Source: an uncultured Eubacteriales bacterium (GTDB lineage: Bacteria; Bacillota; Clostridia; Oscillospirales; UBA644). Taken from it: 64,000 nucleotides of DNA. Positions 52,437 through 62,025 of this stretch are shown here, in pieces (positions within the stretch are counted from its first letter, which is position 1; each line of letters begins with the position of its first letter). The DNA lies in NCBI GenBank assembly GCA_905207625.1, contig CAJLLT010000010.1, positions 7,213-71,212 on the forward strand, given 5' to 3'. The notes under the pieces were generated by a model, which was given only the letters and a program-made list of their open reading frames with translations, was not told the origin of the DNA and searched no databases. The position numbers and the translations under genes were made by a program.

Positions 52437-52880
52437 ATGAAACAGTTCAAAGGGAGAGTTGTTGCCGCCGGAAAAGTGACGGCGCCGGCACTGGTTTCCC
52501 ATGGGGGACTCAACACCCTGGCATCGTTTCAGAAAGCGTTGCAGTTCGGTGATAAAAAGGCAACCTGCGGAGATCAGAACAACCCCGATCTGTACGGAAA
52601 GGAAATGCTTGGAAAGGCTCTTTGTCTGCCCCGGACCATAGGTTCAACCACCGGTGGGCTTGTACTGTACTGCGCCTGCGCAATGAAACGTCAGCCTGCG
52701 TGTCTGCTGTTTTCCGAGCCCATAGATTCACTTGCCGCCGCCGGCGCGATACTGTCCGATGTGTGGCTGGAGGGACATCCTCTGCCCGTTGTGGACAGTC
52801 TTGGTCAGGAATTTCTGGATTACGTCCGGGACGGAATGAATATATCCCTTGATGAAGACGGTACGGTGAGTGTGGAATAA
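52437..52880 (+). CDS. Aconitase X swivel domain subunit
   Basis: A 147-residue protein (DUF126) that completes the AcnX enzyme. KGRVVAAGKVTAPALVS opens the swivel domain, and LPRTIGSTTGGLVLY is the substrate-binding loop. I prefer the ATG at 52437, 9 nt after GGGAGG, over the ATG at 52431 that overlaps the upstream stop. Separate large and small subunits are usual in bacteria and archaea that do not carry the fused form. Confidence 0.9.
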   Translation: MKQFKGRVVAAGKVTAPALVSHGGLNTLASFQKALQFGDKKATCGDQNNPDLYGKEMLGKALCLPRTIGSTTGGLVLYCACAMKRQPACLLFSEPIDSLAAAGAILSDVWLEGHPLPVVDSLGQEFLDYVRDGMNISLDEDGTVSVE

Positions 52881-53004
52881 GACTTACATACGGTCGGGTC
52901 AGCGTGAAAAACGTTTGAAAATACCCGTTTTCCGGAATTTATCCTGCGGATAGGGAATAAGTTCCGGAATCCGGCGCAAATATTTTTCTGATGCGTTTTC
53001 CGTA

Positions 53005-53040
53005 CAGAAGCAGACGCAGGGTGTCCTGCGTCTGCTTCTG
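53005..53040 (+). terminator. Terminator of the aconitase X operon
   Basis: Perfect 16-bp stem (53005-53020 with 53025-53040), followed by TTTATTT. Confidence 0.85.
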
Positions 53041-53068
53041 TTTATTTCCGGGAAGGTGTCATGTTTTT

Positions 53069-53121
53069 GCCGGAAGTCATCTTTCCGCCGGAAGTCATCT
53101 TTCCGCCGGAAATCTTTCTCC
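53069..53121. repeat. 18-bp tandem repeat, about three units
   Basis: GCCGGAAGTCATCTTTCC occurs at 53069-53086 and 53087-53104, with a degenerate third unit following. The 52881-53299 gap otherwise holds only the terminator and the next promoter. Confidence 0.7.
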
Positions 53122-53217
53122 TGTTTTTAACGGCTGAATGAGCCCCTCAACTGATCGAAATATCTAAATTTTTTTTACGAAAAAGAAAAGAATTTCGCTT
53201 TTGTCACAAAAAAAACG

Positions 53218-53246
53218 TTGACATTCCTGTAAATAAATGCTATTCT
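53218..53246 (+). promoter_or_regulatory. Sigma-A promoter of the CoaW-dehydrogenase operon
   Basis: TTGACA (53218-53223), 17-bp spacer, TATTCT (53241-53246), 54 bp ahead of the CoaW start. Confidence 0.8.
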
Positions 53247-53299
53247 ATTATAGATTACATTATATGGATGTTACCGGGAGTTTTCAGGGGAGGGAATGT

Positions 53300-54133
53300 A
53301 TGACTGTTATCGGTATTGACATAGGCGGAAGCACCACAAAGATAGTCGGGATACGTGAGGGTTTTCTTATGAAGCCGATCCAGGTGACCGCGACTGACCC
53401 TGTTACTTCTCTTTACGGCGCGTTCGGCAGATATATGAGCGAAAACGGGCTTGACCTTAAAGACGTCTCCGAAATACGGCTGACGGGTGTGGGCGCTTCG
53501 CATTTCAAAGGCGATATTTACGGTATAAAAACCGAAAAGACCAATGAGTTTCAGTGTATAGGTCTTGGGGGGCTTCATCTTACCCGGCTCGACAGTGCAA
53601 TAATCGTAAGTATGGGAACGGGTACCGCTTTTGTCCGTGCCGATGGCTGCAATATCTCTCATATCGGAGGTACCGGCGTCGGGGGCGGCACGCTGCTCGG
53701 CCTTTCCTCCAAGTTGCTGCAGATACGTAATTTTGCCAGCATCTGTGACCTTGCTCAGGGTGGAAATCTTGATAATGTGGATCTAGCCGTCGGAGATATC
53801 TCTCAGGATTCTTCCGAGAAACTTACCAGAAAAACGACGGCTTCCAATTTCGGTAAAATATCCGACTATGCGGGAAAAGAAGACATAGCCCTCGGTCTGA
53901 TTAACATGGTTTTCCAGACTGTGGGAATGATGGCGGCTTTCGCATGCAGATCCGTCGGGGTAAATGACGTGGTTCTGTGCGGAAATCTGACAACTATTCC
54001 CGACGCACTCAGCTTTTTTGACGTAATACATGAATTACACGGAGTAAACTTCCATTTACCGCAGCATGCCGAGTATGCCACGGCTCTCGGTGCGGCACTG
54101 TCCGGTTTCGACGGTAAAGTTTATTCGGAATAA
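53300..54133 (+). CDS. coaW: Type II pantothenate kinase
   Basis: A 277-residue ASKHA-fold kinase phosphorylating pantothenate, the first step of CoA synthesis. GIDIGGSTTKIVGI (phosphate 1), LTGVGASHF, IVSMGTGTAFV and GGTGVGGGTLLGL are the family blocks. Start at 53300, after GGGGAGGG. As first gene before sugar-phosphate dehydrogenases and a 2-oxoacid dehydrogenase complex, it may supply CoA to the acyl-CoA-forming step. Confidence 0.9.
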   Translation: MTVIGIDIGGSTTKIVGIREGFLMKPIQVTATDPVTSLYGAFGRYMSENGLDLKDVSEIRLTGVGASHFKGDIYGIKTEKTNEFQCIGLGGLHLTRLDSAIIVSMGTGTAFVRADGCNISHIGGTGVGGGTLLGLSSKLLQIRNFASICDLAQGGNLDNVDLAVGDISQDSSEKLTRKTTASNFGKISDYAGKEDIALGLINMVFQTVGMMAAFACRSVGVNDVVLCGNLTTIPDALSFFDVIHELHGVNFHLPQHAEYATALGAALSGFDGKVYSE

Positions 54134-54152
54134 TACAACGGAGGATCAGTAA

Positions 54153-55412
54153 ATGAAAACAAAAGCATGCAGACTTCACGGCAAAAACGATCTCAGACTT
54201 GATGAGTTTGAGCTTCCGGAGCTTAAGGACGATGAAATACTTGCCAAAATAGTGTCTGACAGCATATGTATGTCATCCTACAAGGCGGCAATTCAGGGCG
54301 AGGATCATAAACGTGTTCCTGCGGATGTGGCGGAAAACCCCGTCATAATCGGACATGAGTTCTGCGGTGAGATAGTTGAAGTGGGAAGCAAGTGGCAGGA
54401 CAAGTTCAGTGTCGGACAGAAACTCTGCGTTCAGACCGCACTCAACCTTCCCGAAAATCCTTATGCCGCCCCCGGATATTCCTTCCGCTATATCGGCGGT
54501 GATGCCACTTACGTTATTATCCCGGCTGTTGTTATGGAAAGAGGCTGTCTGCTCAATTACAGCGGAGACAGCTATTTCTTCGGCTCTCTGGGCGAACCTA
54601 TGAGCTGTATTATAGGCGGATTCCATTCCTGCTATCATATCAAGCAGGGAACATATGAACACGTCATGGGTATAGTTCCCGGCGGAAATATGGCAATCCT
54701 TGCGGGTGCCGGACCTATGGGACTCGGCGCAATAGATTACGCTATCCATAATCCCCGCAGACCCGGCAGACTTGTTGTCACCGATATAGACGATGCCCGT
54801 CTGGAGCGTGCGGCAAGCATACTCACCGTTGAGGAAGCAAGGAAACACGGCGTTGAGCTTCACTATGTGAATACCGCGAATCTCGCGGATGCAGATGCGT
54901 ACCTGAAGGGACTTACCGATGGTCACGGTTATGACGATGTCTTCGTCTTTGCTCCGGTTAAACCTGTTGTTGAACAGGCCGACAGACTCCTCGCATATGA
55001 CGGATGTCTCAATTTCTTTGCGGGTCCGACAAACACCGAGTTCTCCGCGATGTTCAACTTTTATAATGTTCATTACTCCGCTACCCATATCTGCGGTTCA
55101 AGCGGCGGAAACGCCCAGGATCTGATAGAGGCTCTTGATATGCTTTCTGCCGGTGTGATCAATCCTGCCGCAATGATAACCCATGTCGGTGGACTGAATG
55201 CCGTTGCTGAGACTACTCTTAATCTTCCCAAGATCCCCGGTGGTAAGAAGCTTATCTATACCCAGATTGATATGCCGCTGACCGCTATAGACGATATGGA
55301 AAAGTCCGAGGATCCGGTTATACACGAACTTGGTGTCATTGTTTCACGCCATAACGGACTCTGGAACGCCGAGGCTGAAAAATACCTCCTCGCTCATTCG
55401 AAATCGATATAA
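54153..55412 (+). CDS. Zinc-type dehydrogenase, L-sorbose-1-phosphate reductase-like
   Basis: A 419-residue medium-chain dehydrogenase. The opening RLDEFELPELKDDEILAK and CMSSYKAAIQG (catalytic zinc Cys), VIIGHEFCGEIVEVG (His/Glu ligands) and LAGAGPMGLGAID (NAD(P) site, about residue 189) match SorE-like proteins. It probably interconverts a ketose phosphate and polyol phosphate. It lies 19 bp after coaW and 31 bp before the SDR gene, in one operon. Confidence 0.85.
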   Translation: MKTKACRLHGKNDLRLDEFELPELKDDEILAKIVSDSICMSSYKAAIQGEDHKRVPADVAENPVIIGHEFCGEIVEVGSKWQDKFSVGQKLCVQTALNLPENPYAAPGYSFRYIGGDATYVIIPAVVMERGCLLNYSGDSYFFGSLGEPMSCIIGGFHSCYHIKQGTYEHVMGIVPGGNMAILAGAGPMGLGAIDYAIHNPRRPGRLVVTDIDDARLERAASILTVEEARKHGVELHYVNTANLADADAYLKGLTDGHGYDDVFVFAPVKPVVEQADRLLAYDGCLNFFAGPTNTEFSAMFNFYNVHYSATHICGSSGGNAQDLIEALDMLSAGVINPAAMITHVGGLNAVAETTLNLPKIPGGKKLIYTQIDMPLTAIDDMEKSEDPVIHELGVIVSRHNGLWNAEAEKYLLAHSKSI

Positions 55413-55443
55413 AGTCAACATATAACGAAAAGAAGGAATACAA

Positions 55444-56643
55444 ATGTCTTTTATAGCCGAAAATGTTACTTTTGATAAGGAAAAAGCCGCGCTGACCGCA
55501 CCTGTTGTGCGAATGCTTCTCAAAGGCGGAAAGAATACTTCCTGCGTTGTATTCGGGGTCAGTACGGAACTCCTTAATGCAAAGTCTCTTCCTGAGACCG
55601 TATACGTTCCCGCCGCTGATGATCAGGGAACTGCCGTTGCCGAAAAAATAGCGGAGTATAAGAAAAACAACGGAAAACTCCCGGTGGGAGTCCATGTTCA
55701 GGGACTGGGCGTATATGCCCATGGGGCAGGTAAAGCCGAGGCTGATGAGGTGATGAAATCTTTCATCGCTGTCGCCGGAGGCAAAAAAACCGAGCTCTCC
55801 TCCGTAAAGACCTCCAAAGGTCGCCTTGCCGAAAAGATAGCCATTGTTACCGGTGCGGCTCAGGGGTTCGGTGCCGGTATTTCCGACTGCATGCTGGATG
55901 AAGGCTCAAATATGGTCATTGCCGACCTCAACTATGATCTAGCAAAGCATAATGCCATGGAAAAATGCGAAAAATACGGAGCAGGCAAGGCTGAAGCTTG
56001 CAAGGTGGACGTGGGTAATGAAGAAAGCGTCCGGGATATGGTCTATGATACCGTGCTTGAATACGGCGGACTTGACATAATGGTCTGCAATGCCGGAATA
56101 GCAAAAGCCGGAAGTCTTGAGGAAATGACACAGAGCACCCTTGAACTGGTGACAAAGGTTAATTATACTGCGTTTTTCCTCTGTTCAAAATACGCTTCCC
56201 GGATAATGAAAATACAGCATAAATATGCCCCCGATTATTACGCTGATATTATTCAGGTTAACTCCAAGTCGGGGCTTGTCGGCAGTAACAAGAACTTTGC
56301 CTATGCCGGAAGTAAATTCGGAGGGGTCGGTCTCGTTCAGAGCTTTGCCCTTGAACTTGTGGAACATAACATTAAAGTAAATTGTGTCTGCCCCGGAAAC
56401 TTCTTTGACGGACCTCTGTGGAGCGACCCGGTCAAAGGACTTTTCATACAGTATCTCAATGCCGGAAAAGTCCCCGGAGCAAAGAATGTTGCAGACGTCA
56501 AGAAATATTATGAAAGCAAGATCCCGATGTCCAGAGGCTGTGTGCCTTCCGATGTGGCAAAGGCTATATTCTACTGTGTGGAGCAGAAGTACGAAACAGG
56601 TCAGGCAATACCCGTTACCGGCGGTCAGGTAATGCTGAAATAA
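55444..56643 (+). CDS. SDR-family dehydrogenase, sorbitol-6-phosphate dehydrogenase-like, with N-terminal extension
   Basis: A 399-residue protein. Residues from about 130 form a classical SDR: VTGAAQGFGAGI, NAGIAKAG, catalytic YAGSK (Tyr and Lys), and a C-terminal VTGGQVM, closest by eye to sorbitol-6-phosphate 2-dehydrogenases. The first ~125 residues (containing VPAADDQGTAVAEKIAEYK and VHVQGLGVYAHG) are an extra domain resembling the truncated class II aldolase part of some aldolase-dehydrogenase fusions. With the SorE-like protein it suggests polyol/ketose phosphate catabolism. Confidence 0.8.
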   Translation: MSFIAENVTFDKEKAALTAPVVRMLLKGGKNTSCVVFGVSTELLNAKSLPETVYVPAADDQGTAVAEKIAEYKKNNGKLPVGVHVQGLGVYAHGAGKAEADEVMKSFIAVAGGKKTELSSVKTSKGRLAEKIAIVTGAAQGFGAGISDCMLDEGSNMVIADLNYDLAKHNAMEKCEKYGAGKAEACKVDVGNEESVRDMVYDTVLEYGGLDIMVCNAGIAKAGSLEEMTQSTLELVTKVNYTAFFLCSKYASRIMKIQHKYAPDYYADIIQVNSKSGLVGSNKNFAYAGSKFGGVGLVQSFALELVEHNIKVNCVCPGNFFDGPLWSDPVKGLFIQYLNAGKVPGAKNVADVKKYYESKIPMSRGCVPSDVAKAIFYCVEQKYETGQAIPVTGGQVMLK

Positions 56644-56699
56644 TGATGATTGTTGAATAGTTTTACTATATACAAAATCCAATATACAGGAGTGAGTTT

Positions 56700-58040
56700 A
56701 TGGCAACACCCGTAATTATGCCGAGACAGGGCCAGAGCGTCGAAAGCTGTATCATTACAAAATGGAACAAGCATGTCGGCGATAAAGTCGCAGTCGGGGA
56801 TGTTCTTTTTTCCTACGAAACGGACAAATCCTCCTTCGATGAAGAAGCGAAGACCGAGGGCGAACTTCTGGCGGTTTTCTTTGATGAGGGCGACGATGTG
56901 GAATGCCTTCTGAATGTTTGTGTGATAGGTAATCACGGCGAAAGTACCGAAGAATTCAACCCCAGGAATGAGAAACCTTCCGAGCCTGAAAAAGCGGAAG
57001 TGAAAGCTGAAGAACCCAAGGTCGCTCCCGCACCTGAAGCAGTTGCAACCGTGAATACCGGTGACAGACTTAGGATATCTCCGAGAGCGAGGGCTCTTGC
57101 TGAAAAGCAGAACGCCGATCTGCGTTATGCCGTTGCTACCGGGCCCAACGGAAGAATAATAGAAAGGGACATCCGTAAGCTTCAGGCGGAGGGACACGTA
57201 GTTACCTCTGCGGCAAAGGCCGAGTATTTTGCCGGTGGTGCCGATGTTCAGGGGACAGGTATCGGGGGAAGGATTTCTCTTGCCGATCTCAGGACTCCTG
57301 ATGCGGAGAATGTTGCGGCTGCAGTTGCTCCTTCCGATGATTTTCTCGCAAGGGAAGAGGTCAAACTCCCCAATATCCGCAAAGTTATCGCAAAATCCAT
57401 GCATGCCTCACTGTCAGAAATGGCTCAGCTTACGCTCAATACCTCTTTTGACGCAACCAATATCATGGCTTTCCGCGCTTCCGTCAAGGAAAACCGTGAA
57501 AAAATGGGCTTTGCCAATATAACGCTGAACGATATCGTTCTTTACGCCGTTTCCAGAACCCTTCCCAATCACAAAGACCTTAACGCTCATTTCCATGACG
57601 ATAAGATTGTATACTGGAATCATGTAAACCTCGGTGTGGCTGTTGATACTTCCCGCGGACTTCTTGTTCCCACCCTTTTCGGTGCCGATACCCTGTCTCT
57701 TAATGAACTTTCCCGCCGTACGAAAGGTCTTATTGAGAGTGCACAGGCGGGAACTGTGAATCCCGATCTGCTCAGGAATGGAACGTTTACCGTTACCAAT
57801 CTCGGATCCCTCGGCGTTGAGAGCTTTACTCCCGTTATCAATCCGCCTCAGACCGGGATTCTCGGCGTTGACAATATCCGCACCCAGGTGAAGATGGTTA
57901 ACGGAGAACCCAGATTCTATCAGGCTATGGGACTGTCGCTGACATTCGATCACAGAGCTGTTGACGGCGCCCCCGCAGCGCGCTTCCTGCAGGAACTGGT
58001 AAGGAACCTCGAAAACTTTACCCTGCTTCTTGCTAAATAA
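56700..58040 (+). CDS. 2-oxoacid dehydrogenase complex E2 (dihydrolipoamide acyltransferase)
   Basis: A 446-residue E2. N-terminal lipoyl domain with lipoylated Lys in FSYETDKSSFDEE (about residue 43); Pro/Glu/Ala-rich linker; peripheral-subunit-binding domain RISPRARALAEKQNADL (about 121-155); C-terminal catalytic domain ending in DHRAVDGAPAARFLQEL, where His and Asp form the active site. It transfers the acyl group from E1 to CoA. The preceding gap of 56 bp has a good RBS (AGGAG). Confidence 0.93.
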   Translation: MATPVIMPRQGQSVESCIITKWNKHVGDKVAVGDVLFSYETDKSSFDEEAKTEGELLAVFFDEGDDVECLLNVCVIGNHGESTEEFNPRNEKPSEPEKAEVKAEEPKVAPAPEAVATVNTGDRLRISPRARALAEKQNADLRYAVATGPNGRIIERDIRKLQAEGHVVTSAAKAEYFAGGADVQGTGIGGRISLADLRTPDAENVAAAVAPSDDFLAREEVKLPNIRKVIAKSMHASLSEMAQLTLNTSFDATNIMAFRASVKENREKMGFANITLNDIVLYAVSRTLPNHKDLNAHFHDDKIVYWNHVNLGVAVDTSRGLLVPTLFGADTLSLNELSRRTKGLIESAQAGTVNPDLLRNGTFTVTNLGSLGVESFTPVINPPQTGILGVDNIRTQVKMVNGEPRFYQAMGLSLTFDHRAVDGAPAARFLQELVRNLENFTLLLAK

Positions 58041-58051
58041 GGAGGTCAGAG

Positions 58052-59416
58052 ATGATTTACGATCTTATAGTTATCGGCGGGGGACCCGCAGGTTATGTTG
58101 CGGCAGAGAGAGCCGGACATGCGGGACTCTCCGTTCTTGTGGCTGAAAAAAGAGCTTTCGGCGGTTGCTGTCTGAATGAAGGATGTATACCGTCAAAGGC
58201 ACTGCTCTATTCGGCAAAAATTTTCGATTATACAAAACACGGGGAAGCCTACGGTGTTCATGTTGACGGCTCCTCTATTGATCATAAGGCTGTCATTGCA
58301 AGAAAAGACAAGGTAGTTTCTTCTCTGGTTTCCGGTATAAAGGGCTCATTGAGAGCAAACAAAGCCACCGCTGTCGAGGGCGAGGCCATGATAGAAGGAA
58401 AAACAGATGAAGGCTTTACGATATCCGTAAACGGCGAAAAATATGTAGGAAAAAATCTGCTGATCGCCACCGGCTCCATGCCTGTCGTGCCTCCGATCCC
58501 CGGTGTCAGAGAAGGCCTTGATTCAGGCTTCGTTCTTACCAACAGGGAAGTTCTGAGCCTTGATTCCGTACCCACCGATCTGGTGATAATAGGCGGCGGA
58601 GTTATCGGACTCGAAATGGCTTCCTACTATAATTCGGTGGGAAGCAAAGTCACCGTTGTCGAAATGCTGGATAAGATCGCCGGCCCCACCGATCGTGAAA
58701 TATCCGAAATACTGATGAAGAATTATCAGAAAAAGGGTATAGATTTCAGGCTGGGTTGTAAGGTCACTCAGGTTACATCCGATTCGGTGGTATATGAAAA
58801 GGACGGCAAACAGGAGTCTGTAAAGGCTCAGAAGGTTCTTCTGTCCATAGGAAGACGTGCCGTCAGTCAGGGCTTCGGACTTGAAAACATCGGTGTTGAA
58901 ACTGTCCGGGGCGCGATTAAAACTGACCGTTTCATGAAAACCAATGTGGCAAACGTGTATGCCGCCGGAGACGTGAACGGCAAGAGTATGCTTGCTCATA
59001 CCGCATACCGAGAGGCTGAAGTTGCCGTAAACAATATTCTGGGTAAAAAAGATATTATGCGTTATAACGCTATTCCGTCCGTTATTTATACCAATCCCGA
59101 AGTGGGAAGCGTCGGTGAAACCGAGCAGACCGCAAAGGAGAAGGGAATAGACTACGAAATAGTCAATATAACCATGAAATACGCCGGACGCTATGTCGCT
59201 GAAAACGAAGGCGGCAACGGCATCTGCAAAATACTGATCGACAAGAAATACCGCAACGTCATAGGTGTGCATATGATCTCAAATTATGCCTCCGAAATTA
59301 TCTACGGGGCGGTAATGATGGTCGAAAGCGAAATGGTCATCGACGACATCAAACAGTTCGTTTTCCCGCATCCCACGGTATCCGAAATAATCCGTGAGGG
59401 TATATTCCAATTCTGA
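58052..59416 (+). CDS. lpdA: Dihydrolipoyl dehydrogenase (E3)
   Basis: A 454-residue flavoenzyme that reoxidises the E2 lipoyl group with NAD+. FAD site GGGPAGYVAAERAG at the N-terminus, redox-active disulphide GGCCLNEGCIPSKALL (about residue 37), NAD site IIGGGVIGLEMASYY and the C-terminal FPHPTVSE with the catalytic His. It starts 11 bp after the E2 gene with AAGGAGG. Confidence 0.96.
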   Translation: MIYDLIVIGGGPAGYVAAERAGHAGLSVLVAEKRAFGGCCLNEGCIPSKALLYSAKIFDYTKHGEAYGVHVDGSSIDHKAVIARKDKVVSSLVSGIKGSLRANKATAVEGEAMIEGKTDEGFTISVNGEKYVGKNLLIATGSMPVVPPIPGVREGLDSGFVLTNREVLSLDSVPTDLVIIGGGVIGLEMASYYNSVGSKVTVVEMLDKIAGPTDREISEILMKNYQKKGIDFRLGCKVTQVTSDSVVYEKDGKQESVKAQKVLLSIGRRAVSQGFGLENIGVETVRGAIKTDRFMKTNVANVYAAGDVNGKSMLAHTAYREAEVAVNNILGKKDIMRYNAIPSVIYTNPEVGSVGETEQTAKEKGIDYEIVNITMKYAGRYVAENEGGNGICKILIDKKYRNVIGVHMISNYASEIIYGAVMMVESEMVIDDIKQFVFPHPTVSEIIREGIFQF

Positions 59417-59448
59417 AACTGAATTTTGACTATAAGGAGTGAACCGTA

Positions 59449-61914
59449 ATGCCTAAGAGCCAGTTTATCGATCCTGCCGAAATAAGAAAGGCGGGAAAAC
59501 TGCATTTTCAGGACATCGACCTCAACCAGTATTCCAAATCCATAAAGGATGAAAAGAAAAACTACTCCAAAAAGGATTTCATGCGGATATATCATGATAT
59601 GGCGGTTATCCGTGAATTTGAAACCATGCTTTATCTTATCAAGACCAAGAGCGAGTATAACGGAGTAGAGTACAATAACCCCGGTCCTGCGCACCTTTCC
59701 ATGGGACAGGAGGCTTCCGCGGTCGGTCAGGCATACCTGCTTGATAAGGACGACTATATCTTCGGTTCCCACAGAAGTCACGGTGAGATACTTGCGAAAG
59801 GTCTTTCCGCAATCAACAAGCTTTCCGATGAAGAGCTTTACGATTCCATGAAAAACTTTATGGGCGGAAAGATACTCTCCATTGTTGAAAAAGGACAGAA
59901 GACAACAAAGGAACTTGCCATAGATTTTCTTGTGTACGGAGCTCTTGCCGAAATTTTCGCAAGAGAAACCGGATTCCATAAGGGACTCGGCGGCTCAATG
60001 CACACATTCTTCCTGCCGTTCGGTATTTATCCCAATAACGCTATTGTCGGCGGTTCGGCTACCATTGCCGCCGGTGCCGCTCTCTACAAGAAGGTAAACG
60101 GTAAACCCGGTATCGTCGTTTCCAATATCGGTGATGGCGCTATGGGCAGAGGCCCGGTCTGGGAGGCCCTCAACTTTGCTTCCATGGACCAGTATACAAA
60201 GCTTTGGGATGAGGCCCATAAGGGCGGACTTCCCATAATATTCAATTTCTTCAACAACTCCTACGGCATGGGCGGTCAGACTTACGGTGAAACCATGGCT
60301 TATGAGATCCTTGCCAGAGTCGGTGCCGGTGTCAGCCCCACACAGCTCTATTCCGAGCGTGTTGACGGTTACAATCCCCTTGCAGTCATCGATGCGATGC
60401 GCCGCAAGATAGAGATTATCAAAGAGAACAAAGGTCCTGTCCTCCTGGATACCGTTACCTACCGTATCGCCGGACATTCTCCTTCCGACTCCAGCTCCTA
60501 CAGAACTCAGGAAGAGATCAAGGCATGGGAGGCTCAGGATGTTCTCCTCAGCTACAGCGATAAACTCATTGAGGCCGGTGTTGCGAAGGCTGAAGAATTT
60601 GAGGCTATCCGCGAGGATGTCAGAACCCTTATTACAAAGATCTGCAAACTTGCCGTGGACGAAACCGTCTCTCCGCGAATGGATCTGTTCAAGAATCCCG
60701 ATGAGATAGAAAAAATAATGTTCTCCAATCAGAAAATCGAAAAAATGGAGGACAGACCTGTTGATCTGCTTATGCCCGTGGAGGAAAGCCCCAGGGTTCA
60801 GGCTATAGCGAAAAAAGAACGTTTCGGTATAGATAAGGACGGCAAACTTGTTTCCAAAAATAAGGTGTTCCAGCTCCGTGACGGTCTGTTTGAGGCTATA
60901 ATGCACCGTTTTGCGATCGACCCCACTATCATCACCTACGGTGAGGATGTCCGTGACTGGGGCGGTGCGTATGCGGTTTACAGAGGAATGACCGAAGTCC
61001 TTCCTTACCACAGACTTTTCAATGCTCCCATTTCCGAGTCGGCTATCGTCGGTTCCGCTGTCGGTTATGCAATGGCGGGAGGCAGAGCGATAGTTGAGCT
61101 CATGTACTGCGACTTTATCGGCTGTGCCGGTGACGAAATATTCAACCAGCTGTCCAAATGGCAGGCTATGAGTGCCGGACTGCTGAAGATGCCCATAGTT
61201 GTCCGTGTTTCCGTGGGATCCAAGTATGGTGCTCAGCACTCTCAGGACTGGACCGCTCTCTGTGCGCATATCCCCGGTCTGAAGTGCGTATTCCCGGTAA
61301 CTCCCTATGACGCAAAGGGTCTTATGAATGCGGCTCTTGCCGGAACCGACCCCGTTATATTCTTTGAAAGCCAGAGAGTTTACGACGTCGGCGAACAGTT
61401 CCATGAAGGCGGTGTTCCCGAAGAATACTATGAGGTTGAACTGGGCGAACCCGACATCAAGAGAAAGGGTACTGATATCACTATCCTTACCGTCGGTTCG
61501 ACCCTCTACACTGCGCTGAAAGCGGCAAAGGAACTCGAAGAAAAGTATAATATTTCCGCTGAAGTCATAGATGCCCGCAGCATAGTTCCGTTTAACTATG
61601 AAAAGGTTATCGAAAGCGTTCAGAAAACCGGAAAGATACTTCTTGCCTCCGACGCTGTTGACAGAGGTTCTGTTCTCAAGACCATGGCTTCCAATATTGC
61701 TGAACTTGCCTTTGACTATCTCGATGCTCCTCCAGTCGTTGTGGGATCCAGAAACTGGATCACTCCTGCGTATGAGCTGGAACAGCATTTCTTCCCCCAG
61801 CCCGATTGGATCATCGACGCAATTCATGAAAGAATCATGCCCATCCCCGGTTATGTTCCGAAGAGAAACTTTACCGACGGTGAGCGCATCAGACGTGAGA
61901 AACTCGGTCTGTAA
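59449..61914 (+). CDS. Fused alpha-beta E1 of a 2-oxoacid dehydrogenase
   Basis: An 821-residue fusion of thiamine-diphosphate-dependent E1 alpha and beta subunits. Alpha part (about 1-420): EFETMLYLIKTKSEY, HRSHGEILAKG, and the TPP motif GDGAMGRGPVWEALNF ... FFNNSYGMGG. Beta part (about 470-821): TYGEDVRDWGGAYAVYRGM, NAPISESAIVGSAVGYAM, VVRVSVGSKYGAQHSQDW and LTVGSTLYTALKAAKEL. Substrate (pyruvate, branched-chain or acetoin-type) cannot be fixed. Order E2-E3-E1 after polyol-phosphate dehydrogenases suggests a dedicated catabolic complex. Confidence 0.9.
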   Translation: MPKSQFIDPAEIRKAGKLHFQDIDLNQYSKSIKDEKKNYSKKDFMRIYHDMAVIREFETMLYLIKTKSEYNGVEYNNPGPAHLSMGQEASAVGQAYLLDKDDYIFGSHRSHGEILAKGLSAINKLSDEELYDSMKNFMGGKILSIVEKGQKTTKELAIDFLVYGALAEIFARETGFHKGLGGSMHTFFLPFGIYPNNAIVGGSATIAAGAALYKKVNGKPGIVVSNIGDGAMGRGPVWEALNFASMDQYTKLWDEAHKGGLPIIFNFFNNSYGMGGQTYGETMAYEILARVGAGVSPTQLYSERVDGYNPLAVIDAMRRKIEIIKENKGPVLLDTVTYRIAGHSPSDSSSYRTQEEIKAWEAQDVLLSYSDKLIEAGVAKAEEFEAIREDVRTLITKICKLAVDETVSPRMDLFKNPDEIEKIMFSNQKIEKMEDRPVDLLMPVEESPRVQAIAKKERFGIDKDGKLVSKNKVFQLRDGLFEAIMHRFAIDPTIITYGEDVRDWGGAYAVYRGMTEVLPYHRLFNAPISESAIVGSAVGYAMAGGRAIVELMYCDFIGCAGDEIFNQLSKWQAMSAGLLKMPIVVRVSVGSKYGAQHSQDWTALCAHIPGLKCVFPVTPYDAKGLMNAALAGTDPVIFFESQRVYDVGEQFHEGGVPEEYYEVELGEPDIKRKGTDITILTVGSTLYTALKAAKELEEKYNISAEVIDARSIVPFNYEKVIESVQKTGKILLASDAVDRGSVLKTMASNIAELAFDYLDAPPVVVGSRNWITPAYELEQHFFPQPDWIIDAIHERIMPIPGYVPKRNFTDGERIRREKLGL

Positions 61915-61923
61915 AACGGATAA

Positions 61924-61957
61924 CAGGGGACTGCACTGTGTAGTCCCCTGGATTTTT
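61924..61957 (+). terminator. Terminator of the dehydrogenase operon
   Basis: Nine-bp stem CAGGGGACT/AGTCCCCTG followed by GATTTTT. Confidence 0.8.
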
Positions 61958-61989
61958 ATGAACTTTTAGCGAAATATTGGAATGTTGCC

Positions 61990-62018
61990 TTGAAATGTCG
62001 CAATATATATGTTATAAT
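61990..62018 (+). promoter_or_regulatory. Promoter of rpsB-tsf
   Basis: TTGAAA (61990-61995), 17-bp spacer, perfect TATAAT (62013-62018). Confidence 0.8.
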
Positions 62019-62025
62019 ACCGAAG

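Noticed and set aside
59995..61827. Minus-strand frame of 610 codons opposite the fused E1 gene
   Set aside because: Shadow frame; the plus strand encodes an unmistakable E1 with all motifs.
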